A DNA stretch of 47,507 nucleotides from Pokkaliibacter plantistimulans (GCF_003194385.1 NZ_LAPT01000056.1:1-47507), one strand, 5' to 3'; shown: positions 31,165-41,058, numbered from the stretch's first letter. Made by a program: numbers and translations. The notes: a model not told the origin generated them from the sequence alone.

Positions 31165-33813
31165 TCAGTCGTCATCTTCGGGGAGTGGCGGCTGATTTTC
31201 CAGCGGCAAGTGGATGGACATGGTGGTACCGCGCTGGTCCGGCCCCGGCAGGGCAACCACTTTGCCACCATGAGCGCCCACCATGCCCTGACAGATGGCC
31301 AGCCCGAGCCCGGTGCCGCCACCCTGACGGTCACCTTTCTGCACGGAATAGAACATATCGAACACTCGTGCGCGATCTTCAGCACTGATGCCCGGCCCCT
31401 GATCACTGATCTGCAACACCAGCTCGGTGTGCTGCATGGCAGCGCTGATCAGAATTTCGCCATGATCGGGCGAGAAGCGGGCAGCGTTTTCCAGAATATT
31501 GATGATGGCCTGTTCGATCAGCGCCGCGTGCACATACAGCAGGGGCACGTCACGGCTGAGTTGCAGCCTGACCCGACAGTGGCTGAGCACCGAATGCAGG
31601 CGCTGCAATGCCGAGGCGATGATGTCATCAAGGCTGACCCAGTCACGCTCCAGCTTCATGCGGCCATAGCCCAGACGGGTCATGTCCAGCAGATTCTGGA
31701 TGTAGCGGTTAAGCCGTTCGGCTTCCTGCAGAGTGGTTTCCAGCAGGCTGTGGCGATCATCCGGGCTCAGTCTGTCTTCATAGTGAATCAGGCTGGAGAC
31801 CGCGCCGATCATACTGGCCAGCGGCGTACGCAGGTCGTGTGAAACAGATGAGAGCAGGGCGGACTTGAGCTGCTCGGTTTCACCCTGAATCCGGGCACTC
31901 TCCAGATCTTCATTGAGACGCGCCCGTTCCAGTGCCAGCACCAGCTGGCGGATCAGGGTTGCCAGCTGACTTTTGCGTTCCGGCTGCCAGGGCGGCGACT
32001 GAATACCCAGCAGTGCCAGCACACCGCGCTCGGAGACCAGTGGCATCCAGCACCAGTGGCTGCTGTTCAGGGTGTCGGTGCCTGCACCAGCGGGTAAGCC
32101 GCGTTGCCACGACCAGCGCGCGGTGGCCCATTCCCGCTCTTCGAGGATAGGATTATCTGCATCGCCCAGCAGCTGCAGCTGTTCTTCCGAGCGGCCGCGA
32201 ACTACCACGACCGGGCCATTCAGCCACTCACTGATAAAGCGTCGCCCGCATTGCAGGATGCTTTTTTCATCAGCGGCGGTCATCAGCTGACGGCTGAGGC
32301 TGAACAGGGTATCCGTCGTGGCCTGGGCATAGCGCTGCGCCTGAATCTGTTCACGCAGGCGGACCGTCAGGCTGCCGATCACCGACGACAGGATCAGGAA
32401 GAAGCTGACGGTCAGAATGTCTTCACGGTGAAACATCATCAGGGTGTAGCGCGGCTCGGTAAAAAAGAAGTTGAAGCCGATAAAACCCAGCAGGGCGCTG
32501 AACAGGGCCGGGCCGACACTGGTGCGCAGCGACGCCACCAGCACACCGACCAGCAGCACCATGAGGATATTGGTGATGCCGAGCACATGATCAATGGCGA
32601 TGGCAGTGGAGAAGGCCAGCAGCATGATGACACTGGCCTGCACATACTCGGACACCCGGCCACGCAGGCGCCATGGACGGGACGGATGCGGCTGCTCGGC
32701 ACCGGCAAGAAAGGTCAGGGTGAACTGCTGACCATGTTTGAGCAGTCGCCTTGAAGTGTAGGGCACCAGCTTGCGCCAGCCTCGTCGGGGGCGATGTCGG
32801 CCCAGCAGAATATCGCTGACATGCTGGCGTTCAGCACAGGCCATCAGCTCTGCCGCGACATCGCGGCCCTGCAGACGCAGGCACTGGGCGCCCAGCTCTT
32901 CTGCCAGCAGGAACGACTGCCGCAGGCGCTGCTGGCCCTGTTCATCAAGGCTGCGGCCACGATCTACATGCACCACCAGCCACGGCATCTGGCGCAGTTC
33001 AGCACGCTGTTTGCCAAAGCGGATCAGCCGCTCGGCATCGGTGTCGGCATCAATGCACACCATCAGCCGTGGCTGCACTTCCTGCTCAGAACGCAGCCCC
33101 TGCGCCTGCAGATTCTGTTTGAACTCGGTATCGACATGAGCCGCCACGGTACGTAGCGACAATTCACGTAGTGCGGTGAGGTTGGGCAGGCTGAAGAAGG
33201 CTTCTATGGCGGCCCGGGCCTGTTCCGGCAGATAGACCTTGCCTGCCTTGAGGCGGCCAATCAGCTCTCGCGGCGGCAGGTCGACAAGAATGATCTCACT
33301 GGCCTGTTCCAGCAGCCGGTCGGGCACGGTTTCTCTGACCCGCACGCCGGTGATGCCCGCCACCGTGTCATTAAGGCTGGCGATATGCTGGATATTGACC
33401 GTGGTGTACACATCAATCCCCGCAGCCAGCAGCTCCTCGACATCCTGAAAGCGCTTGCGATGGCGGCCACTGCCAACATTGCTGTGCGCCAGTTCGTCGA
33501 TCAGCACCAGCGGAGGGCGCCGCTGCAGCAGGCCGTCCAGATCCAGTTCCTGCAGATGGATACCCTGATAGTCCTCTACCCTGAGAGGGTACAGCGGCAG
33601 CTGTCTGGCCAGACGGGCGGTGTCTTCGCGACCGTGGGTTTCCACTATGCCGGTTACGACGCCGATGCCTTCGGCCTGTTTTTGCAGGGCCGCGTTGAGC
33701 ATGGCGTAGGTTTTTCCCACGCCCGGTGCGGCGCCGAGAAATACCGTCAGTTTGCCGGGCTGTTCGTGCTTGAGCTGCGCCAGCAGGGCATCGGCTCTGT
33801 CATCCTGGTTCAA
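31165..33813 (-). CDS. kdpD: Sensor histidine kinase KdpD
   Basis: The 882-residue sensor has the N-terminal KdpD domain with Walker A GAAPGVGKT (27-35) and a universal-stress-like segment (about 250-370). Next come four closely spaced transmembrane helices (about 400-490), a GAF-like region, the phospho-acceptor His659 in SVSHDLRTPL, and an ATPase domain with NAARFSP, DQGPGIS and GTGLGLAI. It senses potassium limitation and phosphorylates KdpE. The reading frame starts with TTG, supported by AAGGTGA nine bases upstream. A 453-base, repeat-rich gap separates it from kdpC, which is unusual because these genes normally overlap or nearly touch. Confidence 0.95.
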   Translation of the reverse strand: MNQDDRADALLAQLKHEQPGKLTVFLGAAPGVGKTYAMLNAALQKQAEGIGVVTGIVETHGREDTARLARQLPLYPLRVEDYQGIHLQELDLDGLLQRRPPLVLIDELAHSNVGSGRHRKRFQDVEELLAAGIDVYTTVNIQHIASLNDTVAGITGVRVRETVPDRLLEQASEIILVDLPPRELIGRLKAGKVYLPEQARAAIEAFFSLPNLTALRELSLRTVAAHVDTEFKQNLQAQGLRSEQEVQPRLMVCIDADTDAERLIRFGKQRAELRQMPWLVVHVDRGRSLDEQGQQRLRQSFLLAEELGAQCLRLQGRDVAAELMACAERQHVSDILLGRHRPRRGWRKLVPYTSRRLLKHGQQFTLTFLAGAEQPHPSRPWRLRGRVSEYVQASVIMLLAFSTAIAIDHVLGITNILMVLLVGVLVASLRTSVGPALFSALLGFIGFNFFFTEPRYTLMMFHREDILTVSFFLILSSVIGSLTVRLREQIQAQRYAQATTDTLFSLSRQLMTAADEKSILQCGRRFISEWLNGPVVVVRGRSEEQLQLLGDADNPILEEREWATARWSWQRGLPAGAGTDTLNSSHWCWMPLVSERGVLALLGIQSPPWQPERKSQLATLIRQLVLALERARLNEDLESARIQGETEQLKSALLSSVSHDLRTPLASMIGAVSSLIHYEDRLSPDDRHSLLETTLQEAERLNRYIQNLLDMTRLGYGRMKLERDWVSLDDIIASALQRLHSVLSHCRVRLQLSRDVPLLYVHAALIEQAIINILENAARFSPDHGEILISAAMQHTELVLQISDQGPGISAEDRARVFDMFYSVQKGDRQGGGTGLGLAICQGMVGAHGGKVVALPGPDQRGTTMSIHLPLENQPPLPEDDD

Positions 33814-33856
33814 CGTCGTTACTCACCTTGGATTGGCGTATGGGTATGGCATGGTT

Positions 33857-33898
33857 TCCCCTCTCCCCCAACCCCTCTCCCGCAAGGGGCGAGGGGAG
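33857..33898. repeat. CCCTCTCCC-type palindromic repeat, left copy
   Basis: Line of CCCCTCTCCCCC, then CCCCTCTCCCGCAAGGGG and GAGGGG. This imperfect palindrome is a dispersed repeat type common in proteobacterial genomes. The inverted partner is at 34163-34203, so the two copies bound the insert between kdpD and kdpC. Confidence 0.7.
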
Positions 33899-33907
33899 TT
33901 GGTCCCA

Positions 33908-34119
33908 TGTTTGGGGGCAGGCCGGTAGTGCGGATCAGCTCTGGTTAACCGGCTTTTGCGCCTCCAGCCCCGGTTAAGTAAAGCACCGAGGGAGTCGGTT
34001 CAGTGTTTGGGCGCAGGCCGGTAGTGCAGATCAGCTCTGGCTAATCGGCTTTTGCGCCTCCAGCCCCGGTTAAGCAAATCACCGAGGGAGTCGGTCCAGT
34101 GTTTGGGTGCAGGCCGGCA
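33908..34119. repeat. Tandem repeat, two 96-bp units plus a partial third, between kdpC and kdpD
   Basis: Units begin with TGTTTGGG at 33908, 34004 and 34100, an exact 96-base period. Units one and two share nearly all positions (for example CAGGCCGGTAGTGC, GATCAGCTCTGG, CCTCCAGCCCCGGTTAAG, ACCGAGGGAGTCGGT), and the third breaks off after about 20 bases. No reading frame is conserved through them. A copy-number expansion of a short element is the likely origin. Confidence 0.85.
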
Positions 34120-34162
34120 TTACTATCAAGCAAACGGCAATTTTTCAGTGCACTCGAACAAG

Positions 34163-34203
34163 TCCCTCTCCCCTCGTGGGAGAGGGATTTAGGGAGAGGG
34201 GGC
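34163..34203. repeat. CCCTCTCCC-type palindromic repeat, right (inverted) copy
   Basis: TCCCTCTCCCCTCGTGGGAG followed by AGGGATTTAGGGAGAGGGGG is the inverted counterpart of the element at 33857-33898. The palindromic core (CCCTCTCCC/GGGAGAGGG) could fold in RNA of either strand. Confidence 0.7.
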
Positions 34204-34266
34204 GCCGACTATCCTGCAAACTCAGATACTGCCATGGAACTAACGTCATTCGACCCGAATGTCTCA

Positions 34267-34908
34267 TCAACGGACAGAAAGCAACTCATCCGTATCCAGC
34301 GCCATATTCAGCTGCAGCACATTGACTATCGGCTCCTCGCGTCCAGTGCGTTGTGCCAGCTGCTGCACCAGCGCTTCCACATCGGCAACAGGCACCTGCC
34401 GCGCAGTTGCCACCAGCGGCGCCTGATACAGCGCTGTGCTGAGATCAATCTCCGGGTCCAGACCGCTGGCAGAAGCATACACCAGTTGCGATGGCACCGG
34501 CTGATCAGGGCGCTGCTGATGCCAGTAGGCATAACGTTGTCTGATCTCAGCCACCAGCGCCGGATTGCTTTGCGCCAGATTACTGGCCGCACCATTTTTG
34601 TAATCGGAGGCGGATGGTCTGCCGTGAAAGTAGCCCGCTGCGCTGAACTGCTGCCCCAGCAGCGCTGAGCCGCGCAGCCGGTGCTGGCTGTCGAACAGCA
34701 GGCTGCCATTGCTCTGCCAGGGGAACAGCAGCTGGCCGATACCTGTCATCAGTAACGGATAGGCCAGTCCGCAAACCACCGTGGCCAGCAGCCACAAAGC
34801 AAAGGCGGTTTTGATGGCACTGTGCCAGCGGCTGCCGTGCTCGATGGTTGTCTGCGCGGCGACGGCTTCAGAAGATGGGTTTTGTTCACAGGGAGTATGT
34901 ATCGTCAT
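34267..34908 (-). CDS. kdpC: Potassium-transporting ATPase subunit KdpC
   Basis: This 213-residue subunit has one N-terminal membrane helix (about 30-52, AFALWLLATVVCGLAYPLLMTGI) and a soluble periplasmic-side domain with the family blocks GSALLGQQF, YFHGRPSA and SGLDPEIDLSTALYQ. KdpC stabilises the KdpFABC complex and raises its ATP affinity. Compared with E. coli KdpC (190 residues) it has an extra 20-residue hydrophilic N-terminus. GGAGGAAAACACC precedes the ATG, 18 bases after kdpB. Confidence 0.95.
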   Translation of the reverse strand: MTIHTPCEQNPSSEAVAAQTTIEHGSRWHSAIKTAFALWLLATVVCGLAYPLLMTGIGQLLFPWQSNGSLLFDSQHRLRGSALLGQQFSAAGYFHGRPSASDYKNGAASNLAQSNPALVAEIRQRYAYWHQQRPDQPVPSQLVYASASGLDPEIDLSTALYQAPLVATARQVPVADVEALVQQLAQRTGREEPIVNVLQLNMALDTDELLSVR

Positions 34909-34926
34909 GGTGTTTTCCTCCGGCTC

Positions 34927-37077
34927 TCAAACCCAGCCAAGGGCGACCAGTAGCAGGTCGATCAGCTTGATACCGATAAAGGGGACAATCAGCCCGCCCA
35001 CGCCGAAGATCAGCAGATTACGCCGCAGCAGCTGTTGTGCTGACTGGGCTTCGGCGTTGACACCGCGAAGCGCCAGCGGAATCAGCGCCGGAATGATCAG
35101 CGCGTTGAAAATGATGGCAGACAGGATGGCGCTGTCTGAGGAGTGCAGGTGCATCAGATTGAGACTGGCCAGCTGCGGGTAGAAGCCGGTAAACAGGGCG
35201 GGCAGGATAGCGAAGTACTTGGCCACATCGTTGGCGATGGAAAAGGTCGTCAGGGCGCCACGGGTGACCAGCAGTTGCTTGCCGACCCGCACCACATCCA
35301 GCAGTTTGGTCGGGTCAGAATCCATATCCACCAGATTGCCTGCTTCCCGTGCGGCCTGCGTGCCGTCATTCATGGCCAGACCGACGTCTGCCTGAGCCAG
35401 CGCCGGAGCATCGTTGGCACCGTCACCGCACATGGCTACCAGTCGGCCTTCACTCTGCTCCTGACGGATACGCGCCAGCTTTCTCTCCGGCGTGGCTTCT
35501 GCCATGTAGTCATCGACGCCCGCTTCGGCGGCAATAGCGGCGGCGGTCAGCGGGTTGTCACCGGTGATCATCACGGTACGGATGCCCAGCTGACGCAATT
35601 GCGCAAAACGTTCACGGATGCCGGGTTTGATCACGTCTTTCAGGTGGATAGCGCCGAGCAGCTGCCGGCCTTCGGTGACCAGCAGCGGTGTGCCGCCCGT
35701 GCGGCTGATCTGATCCACCTGATCGCGCAGTAACGCAGGCATGGCCTGACCCTTGATCGCGGTGCCCTGGCTGTCAGCCGCAAGCCAGTTCAGGACTGCA
35801 TCTACTGCCCCTTTTTGCCATTCCTGACGCTCCCCCAGAACAGGATGACGCCAGGCGCCGGACAGGCGGGTTTCGGCAGTGAAGGCGATGGTGTTGAGAT
35901 CAGTGCTGTCCTGCATGACGTCGCCATACACAGCGGCGAAGTGCTGCTGCACATAGTGGCGGATAGATTTCCCCTCCGGCGTGTCGTCGCCCAGCGAAGC
36001 ATAGAGTGCGGCGCGCGCCAGTTGCTGCTGGCTGACGCCCTGTGCCGGCAGCAGGTTGTCGGCCATACGGTTACCAAAGGTGATGGTGCCGGTCTTATCC
36101 AGCAGCAGGGTCTGCACATCGCCTGCGGCTTCTACCGCCCGGCCTGATTTGGCCACCACATTGAGGCGCAGCATGCGGTCCATTCCGGCGATACCAATGG
36201 CTGACAGCAGACCACCGATTGTGGTGGGGATCAGCGTCACCAGCAGGGCAATCAGCGCCAGCATCGGCAGGGTGCCGCCGGAGTAGCTGGCAAAGGCGGG
36301 CAGGGTGAGCACTACCCAGAGGAAAATCAGGGTCAGGCCGGTCAGCAGAATACTCAGAGCCAGCTCATTGGGTGTTTTCTGGCGGCTGGCGCCTTCCACC
36401 AGCGCAATCATGCGATCCAGCGTCGATTCGCCGGGATTGGCACTGACGCGGATGACCAGCCAGTCGGACACCACGCGGGTATTGCCCGTCACTGCCGAGC
36501 GATCCCCGCCTGATTCGCGGATAACCGCCGCCGATTCGCCGGTGATGGCCGCTTCATTGACGGCAGCGACACCGCGTATCACTTCACCGTCGGCGGGGAT
36601 CAGCTCGCCTGCCATGACCCGAACAAGATCGCCTTTGCGCAGCAAGGCAGCATTGACGCTCTGGCCGACAGTATCGTCGCTGTCTTGTACCTTGCGAGCC
36701 TGCAGATTCTGCTTCCCCGCCTTGAGGCTGTCTGCCCGCGCTTTACCACGGCCTTCCGCCAGCGCTTCAGCGAGGTTGGCAAACAGCAGGGTGGCCCATA
36801 ACCAGCCGATAATCTGCCACGCAGTGCTGACGGACATGGCCGCCGTACCGCCGGATGACCCCAGCGTCTGGGGTGACAGCAGTGTCAGTACGGTGGCGAA
36901 GACAGCGCCGATTTCCACTACAAACAATACCGGCTGACGCACCATATGGCGTGGGCTCAGGCGTTGTACTGCCTGCCAGATAATCTGTAACCAGTACGAT
37001 GCCGTGTGCTCTGCGCTGGTGCTGGCAGTAACGCTTGGGTCAGTCGCAGCGGCGGGCGCTTTGGTTGACACATTCAT
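34927..37077 (-). CDS. kdpB: Potassium-transporting P-type ATPase catalytic subunit KdpB
   Basis: The 716-residue P-type ATPase energises potassium uptake by the KdpFABC complex in the inner membrane. Phosphorylation site Asp327 lies in DKTGTIT; TGES marks the actuator domain, and [19 protein letters not shown] and [17 protein letters not shown] the phosphorylation/hinge region. It has about seven membrane helices. The ATG follows GAGAGGAACACAGC, 77 bases after kdpA. Confidence 0.97.
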   Translation of the reverse strand: MNVSTKAPAAATDPSVTASTSAEHTASYWLQIIWQAVQRLSPRHMVRQPVLFVVEIGAVFATVLTLLSPQTLGSSGGTAAMSVSTAWQIIGWLWATLLFANLAEALAEGRGKARADSLKAGKQNLQARKVQDSDDTVGQSVNAALLRKGDLVRVMAGELIPADGEVIRGVAAVNEAAITGESAAVIRESGGDRSAVTGNTRVVSDWLVIRVSANPGESTLDRMIALVEGASRQKTPNELALSILLTGLTLIFLWVVLTLPAFASYSGGTLPMLALIALLVTLIPTTIGGLLSAIGIAGMDRMLRLNVVAKSGRAVEAAGDVQTLLLDKTGTITFGNRMADNLLPAQGVSQQQLARAALYASLGDDTPEGKSIRHYVQQHFAAVYGDVMQDSTDLNTIAFTAETRLSGAWRHPVLGERQEWQKGAVDAVLNWLAADSQGTAIKGQAMPALLRDQVDQISRTGGTPLLVTEGRQLLGAIHLKDVIKPGIRERFAQLRQLGIRTVMITGDNPLTAAAIAAEAGVDDYMAEATPERKLARIRQEQSEGRLVAMCGDGANDAPALAQADVGLAMNDGTQAAREAGNLVDMDSDPTKLLDVVRVGKQLLVTRGALTTFSIANDVAKYFAILPALFTGFYPQLASLNLMHLHSSDSAILSAIIFNALIIPALIPLALRGVNAEAQSAQQLLRRNLLIFGVGGLIVPFIGIKLIDLLLVALGWV

Positions 37078-37154
37078 GCTGTGTTCCTCTCAGGAATGAA
37101 TGGGCACGTGACAAGGGTGAACGCGTGCCCGTGTGTTCAGTCAGAAGCGGGTGA

Positions 37155-38840
37155 TCAGGGAAGTGACAACGCCTCTGCCACCGGCCCCATCATCAGTACC
37201 GGGAAGAAGTTAAGGGCACCCAGCAGGCACAGTGACAGGGTCAGCAGGGCGATAAACAGTGGGCCGTGAGTGGGCAGCTCGGCTGCGCTGGCGGCACGTG
37301 GTGCTTTGCTGGCCAATGAACCAGCAATGGCCAGCACCGGGATAATGACGCCGTAGCGGCCAATCAGCATGGCCAGCCCCAGCAACATGTTTTGCAGCGG
37401 CTGACCCGCGGCAAAACCGGCGAAGGCCGAGCCGTTGTTGCCGGTAGCAGAGGCATAGGCATACAACCACTGGCTCAGGCCGTGCGGGCCGGGGTTGCTG
37501 GTGACGGCCTGCGGGTCACCCAACAGCGCCGTCAGGCTGCCCAGCACCAGAATCCCCAGTGGCATGGTCAGCAGGGCAACCAGCGCCCACTGGATTTCCC
37601 GCGCTTCAATCTTTTTACCCAGATAGGCAGGCGTACGACCAATCATCAGGCCCGAGAGAAACACGGCCAGCAGCACAAACAGCAGCATGCCGTACATCCC
37701 GGCACCGACGCCGCCGAAGATCATTTCACCCAGCAGAATATTGACCAGTGGCACCAGCCCGCCCCAGGCACTGAGGCTGTCGTGCATGGCATTGACCGAG
37801 CCATTGGAGGCGGCACTGGTCATGGCGGTCCAGAGTGCCGAAAGATCGATGCCGAACCGGCTTTCCTTGCCTTCCCAGTTGAGGCTATCGCTGAGTTGCA
37901 GTGATGCCAGCAGCGGGCTGAGACGACCTTCCGACCAGAGCAGCACACCTAGTCCCAGCAGCAACAGCGCACTCATGGTAATAAACAGCGCCACCGCCTG
38001 ACGGCGATCTCTGACGTAGTGACCAAAGGCAAACACAAACCCGGCCGGGATCAGCAGAATGGCCGCGCACTGCAACAGATTGCTGAGCAGGGTGGGGTTC
38101 TCGAAGGGATGGGCAGAGTTGACGCCAAAGAATCCACCGCCGTTGGTGCCCAGTTGTTTGATGGCAATCTGCGAGGCGGCCGGACCACCGGGAATCCACT
38201 GCTGACCGCCGTCGAGCGTGCTGGCACTGAGGTAGGCATTAAAGTTCTGCGGCACGCCCTGCCAGATCAGCACCAGTGCCAGCAGCAACGACAGAGGCAG
38301 TAGCAGGTACACCACGCCCCGATACAGGTCACGACCAAAGTGGCCGACGCTGTGACTGGAGCGGCGCGCGATGCCGCGGAACAGGGCGATAGCCACGGCC
38401 ATGCCGGTGGCCGCACTGACAAAGTTCTGCACGCCCAGACCGAGCATCTGGCTCAGATAGCTCAGGCTGTCTTCTCCGCTGTAAGCCTGCCAGTTGGTAT
38501 TGCTGACAAAGCTGACGGCGGTATTGAAGGCCAGATCAGCACTTAACCCCGGCAAATGCTGCGGATTGAGCGGCAGATGGCCCTGTGCCAGTAACAGCGT
38601 AAACAGCAGAACGAAGCACAGCAGATTGAACACCAGCAGATAGAGCAGGTAGCTACGCCAGTTCTGTTGCTCCGACCAGTCAAGCCAGTGCGCCAGACGC
38701 TGCTCGACAATATCAGCGCGGTGGTGTTCATAAATACGGTGAATCCAGCGGCCAAGTAATGGCGCAGGCAGCAAGGCCAGCGCCAGTATCAGCAGCACGC
38801 CGGCCGTTGAGGTGAGGGAAAGAAAGGCTGGGTTGGTCAT
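37155..38840 (-). CDS. kdpA: Potassium-transporting ATPase channel subunit KdpA
   Basis: The 561-residue inner-membrane protein forms the potassium channel of KdpFABC with ten helices. Selectivity-loop segments are visible: NTNWQAYSGE, GTNGGGFFGVNSAHPFENPT and AAASNGSVNAMHD-type sequence, and SATGNNGSAFAGF. Two ATGs, at 38846 and 38840, are possible; the second has AGAGG seven bases upstream and is chosen. kdpF ends 14 bases before it. Confidence 0.95.
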   Translation of the reverse strand: MTNPAFLSLTSTAGVLLILALALLPAPLLGRWIHRIYEHHRADIVEQRLAHWLDWSEQQNWRSYLLYLLVFNLLCFVLLFTLLLAQGHLPLNPQHLPGLSADLAFNTAVSFVSNTNWQAYSGEDSLSYLSQMLGLGVQNFVSAATGMAVAIALFRGIARRSSHSVGHFGRDLYRGVVYLLLPLSLLLALVLIWQGVPQNFNAYLSASTLDGGQQWIPGGPAASQIAIKQLGTNGGGFFGVNSAHPFENPTLLSNLLQCAAILLIPAGFVFAFGHYVRDRRQAVALFITMSALLLLGLGVLLWSEGRLSPLLASLQLSDSLNWEGKESRFGIDLSALWTAMTSAASNGSVNAMHDSLSAWGGLVPLVNILLGEMIFGGVGAGMYGMLLFVLLAVFLSGLMIGRTPAYLGKKIEAREIQWALVALLTMPLGILVLGSLTALLGDPQAVTSNPGPHGLSQWLYAYASATGNNGSAFAGFAAGQPLQNMLLGLAMLIGRYGVIIPVLAIAGSLASKAPRAASAAELPTHGPLFIALLTLSLCLLGALNFFPVLMMGPVAEALSLP

Positions 38841-38854
38841 GATCATGCCTCTGC

Positions 38855-38944
38855 TCAGAACTGTTCAGGACGAAACAGGGCGTAAAGCAGATAAGCACTG
38901 ATGGCGACACCAGACAGTATCGCCAGACCTTGCAGGATGGTCAT
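38855..38944 (-). CDS. kdpF: Small membrane subunit KdpF
   Basis: A 29-codon frame encodes MTILQGLAILSGVAISAYLL followed by YALFRPEQF: one membrane helix ending in the ALFRPExF motif that marks KdpF. It stabilises the KdpABC complex. An AGGAG site precedes the ATG. It is the first gene of the operon. Confidence 0.93.
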   Translation of the reverse strand: MTILQGLAILSGVAISAYLLYALFRPEQF

Positions 38945-39025
38945 TGCACTACTCCTGTGATGGGAAGGAATGGGAGTAGTGTGCGGATTCGCGGCGTAAA
39001 AATTCGATGGCGATCTGTAGGCCGG

Positions 39026-39047
39026 ACCGTAAAAAAAACATAAAAAA
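39026..39047 (-). promoter_or_regulatory. KdpE-box-like site upstream of kdpFABC
   Basis: On the minus strand TTTTTTATGTTTTTTTTACG is followed by a GC-rich GTCCGGCC and then ACAGAT. This closely follows the E. coli KdpE operator (T-rich run, TTTTTTTAC, GC-rich block, CAGAT). It lies about 80-100 bases before kdpF. Binding by KdpE is inferred from this likeness. Confidence 0.65.
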
Positions 39048-39060
39048 GACGGGTTTGCCT

Positions 39061-39089
39061 GTGGCGCAGGGCGGTTTGACCCGCGCCAC
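39061..39089. terminator. Hairpin after the DUF2889 gene
   Basis: GTGGCGC (39061-39067) pairs with GCGCCAC (39083-39089), with more pairing inside. On the minus strand a run of six T residues follows about 15 bases later. It is a plausible terminator between the DUF2889 gene and the kdp promoter. Confidence 0.5.
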
Positions 39090-39109
39090 GGAGGGAAGAG
39101 TGAGCCTGC

Positions 39110-39940
39110 CTATTTGTGCCGGCTAGGGTGCCGGAGATGTGCCAGCAAGGTTTCGGGGGCTGCAGCAAAGTCGCGGGTGCTGCCCTGACAGCGGGTCGCC
39201 TCTTCGCGATGCTCCGGCTGCAGGGAAAAGCAGTCTTCACTCAGGCGCATATCGGCCAGAGTCTGATAGCTGTCCAGATCAAACTGACGCCCGGTCGCGA
39301 CGATAATGGCGCGGCGCAGGATAAAAGCGTGCTCGGCTTCATCGATGGGCAGGGTTTCAGTCCACTGGCGAAAGCCCTGTTCAGTGGAGTAGCCCGCAGC
39401 GGTGGCGGGGGAGGTAATCCATTCGCCGTCGATCTGCCAGTCCATGATGCACTGGCCATCCATCAGCAGTTGCGCCCGGCCTTGCCCCAGATCGGTCACT
39501 TCCCGCAGCTTGGCATAGCCCGGTCGGGGGCGGTCAGAAACGATGGCCTGGTAACGGCGATGTACAGTGGGCAGGTGCGAAAAGGCTGACGCCAGCCCGG
39601 CCAGATCAAACAGATGCACACACTGGTAGCGCCGTTTCAGGTACTTGCCGACATCGGTCGCTCGTGACACCAGTGGCTGGCCGATCAGCTCCCTGAGCTT
39701 TTCGGTGGCACCGCTGCAGGTGGTCCAGGGCACCCGTACAGCGGTGGCCTGCACGTCGGTCACGATGCCGTCCTGATGATGAACACTGACCCCGAAATGG
39801 TGGAAGTCATCTTCCAGCCAGGCGGTGGTCTCGTTGTGGTTGATGTTACGCAGGTCAATCAGTCGATGCAGGCTGGCGCGTGTGCCTGAGTGATCGTCTG
39901 CGTGGTGTTTTCCTGTTGCGCCTTTGTTATTGGTCGTCAC
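39110..39940 (-). CDS. DUF2889-family protein
   Basis: This 276-residue protein has the DUF2889 layout: RLIDLRNINHNETTAWLEDDFHHFGV, VPWTTCSGATEKLRELIGQPL, and CVHLFDLAGLA in the middle with a beta-rich second half. Family members sit beside catabolic genes and have no firm function; the cysteine- and histidine-rich middle suggests metal or ligand binding. There is no ATG at the start: two GTG codons (39946 and 39940) are possible, and the second is better spaced from AGGAG. It is a single gene upstream of the kdp operon on the same strand. Confidence 0.75.
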   Translation of the reverse strand: MTTNNKGATGKHHADDHSGTRASLHRLIDLRNINHNETTAWLEDDFHHFGVSVHHQDGIVTDVQATAVRVPWTTCSGATEKLRELIGQPLVSRATDVGKYLKRRYQCVHLFDLAGLASAFSHLPTVHRRYQAIVSDRPRPGYAKLREVTDLGQGRAQLLMDGQCIMDWQIDGEWITSPATAAGYSTEQGFRQWTETLPIDEAEHAFILRRAIIVATGRQFDLDSYQTLADMRLSEDCFSLQPEHREEATRCQGSTRDFAAAPETLLAHLRHPSRHK

Positions 39941-40247
39941 GTCCACTCCTCAAAACCTGTTCCATAGCATGTTCACATGCATCTGCCGGGTCGCCGTATG
40001 GTCTTGGTGAGTGGAAAGTATTGCCTGTCCGTTGTGGGCTGTCTGACGCCTGTCTCGCAACGGATCGTTGTTGCGTGGTGGACGCAATGTTACATAGCCG
40101 CCGCAGGATGCTGACACAGAGGACGAAATAAGGAGCGGATACGTGGCAAGGGCCGTCAATCCGGTAGCTGGCAGGGTGGTCACGGGCCTCAGAGTAGTCG
40201 GTCTGCTGCAGGATTGTCGGGGAAGAATTGTTGCTGAGGGCGCCGAA

Positions 40248-40271
40248 CGCAGAGTGGCGGAGCACTCTGCG
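40248..40271. other. Hairpin in the region before the DUF2889 gene
   Basis: CGCAGAGTG (40248-40256) and CACTCTGCG (40263-40271) pair perfectly over nine bases with a six-base loop. It lies about 50 bases after the stop of the cupin gene on the minus strand, where a terminator would be expected, but no T run follows. The remaining interval 39941-40322 holds no visible gene. Confidence 0.5.
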
Positions 40272-40322
40272 ACGGACTGTTGCAGATCAGTTGCTGGCGC
40301 GGTTCTGAATCTGTTCAGGTGC

Positions 40323-40703
40323 TCAGTTCACCACTACCCAGAGCTTGCGCACGGTTTCGATGGTTTTCCAGACACCGACAAAGCCGGGCTTGAGGACAAA
40401 GGTATCGCCCGCCTGCAGGCGCACAGGCTCACCGCCGTCTTCGGTGATTTCCACCACGCCAGACAGAATGGTGCAGTATTCCCACACTTCGCCCTTGATC
40501 GAGCGGGTCGTGCCGGGGGTGGCTTCCCATACGCCGGTGCTGACTTTGCCGTCTTTGGCGCTGTCCACGTTCCAGGTCTTGAACTGGGGCGATCCTTCAA
40601 TCAGGCGTTCGGGCAGGGGGCCGCTTTCCTTGGCGGTACCGAGATTATCCAGAGCAAAGACTTTGAACAGCGCGGGTTTAACCTGAGTGCTGGTGTCAGA
40701 CAT
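40323..40703 (-). CDS. Cupin-domain protein (EutQ/DUF861-like)
   Basis: This 126-residue single-cupin protein has the DUF861 pattern: STGVWEATPGTTRSIKGEVWEYCTILSG and the second half VRLQAGDTFVLKPGFVGVWKTIETVRKLWVVV, as found in (S)-ureidoglycine aminohydrolase-like and EutQ-like proteins. The GVWKTxExVRK block is typical. The ATG at 40703 is chosen over a much longer upstream frame because that extension looks non-coding. It may bind metal and a small nitrogen compound and belong to the amine/amino acid cluster further right, but it is on the opposite strand. Confidence 0.82.
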   Translation of the reverse strand: MSDTSTQVKPALFKVFALDNLGTAKESGPLPERLIEGSPQFKTWNVDSAKDGKVSTGVWEATPGTTRSIKGEVWEYCTILSGVVEITEDGGEPVRLQAGDTFVLKPGFVGVWKTIETVRKLWVVVN

Positions 40704-40971
40704 GGGGGATTTCCTGTAGGCAACGTGAGGGTTGGATAGCAGAATTTTACGCAGGTCGGCTGGCAGTAAAGGCCGATCACAGGGAGGCGGCTGTGGCTTT
40801 ACGTCAAAAATGCAGATCGAACAGCATTTTCTGCGGCAAGCATCATGTGGCTGGGCACCAGAGCGGGTGGCCGCTGCCACGCAGGCCGAAGCGGGTCGTT
40901 CAAAAGGCACCGCTCGAAAGGCGCAGGTTAAAAAAGTTAACTAGTGAACTATATAGGGGCGCAGAAATACT

Positions 40972-40996
40972 AAAGCGCACCAATCTGATGCGCTTT
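40972..40996. other. Hairpin between the cupin and AraC genes
   Basis: AAAGCGCA (40972-40979) pairs with TGCGCTTT (40989-40996) over eight bases with a nine-base loop. It lies about 60 bases past the stop of the leftward AraC gene and upstream of the cupin gene. A terminator for the AraC transcript is possible, without a clear T run. Confidence 0.45.
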
Positions 40997-41058
40997 GACG
41001 TTTTATATGGAAGGTGATTTTTGCTGAAGGTGTTTTTTGCTGAAAGTGACTGCCGGGC

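Noticed and set aside
31141-31842. 233-residue plus-strand frame opposite kdpD
   Set aside because: kdpD is unambiguous on the other strand, and the plus frame has no homologous features.
33814-34266. Insertion sequence with transposase
   Set aside because: The interval has direct and inverted repeats but no transposase reading frame.
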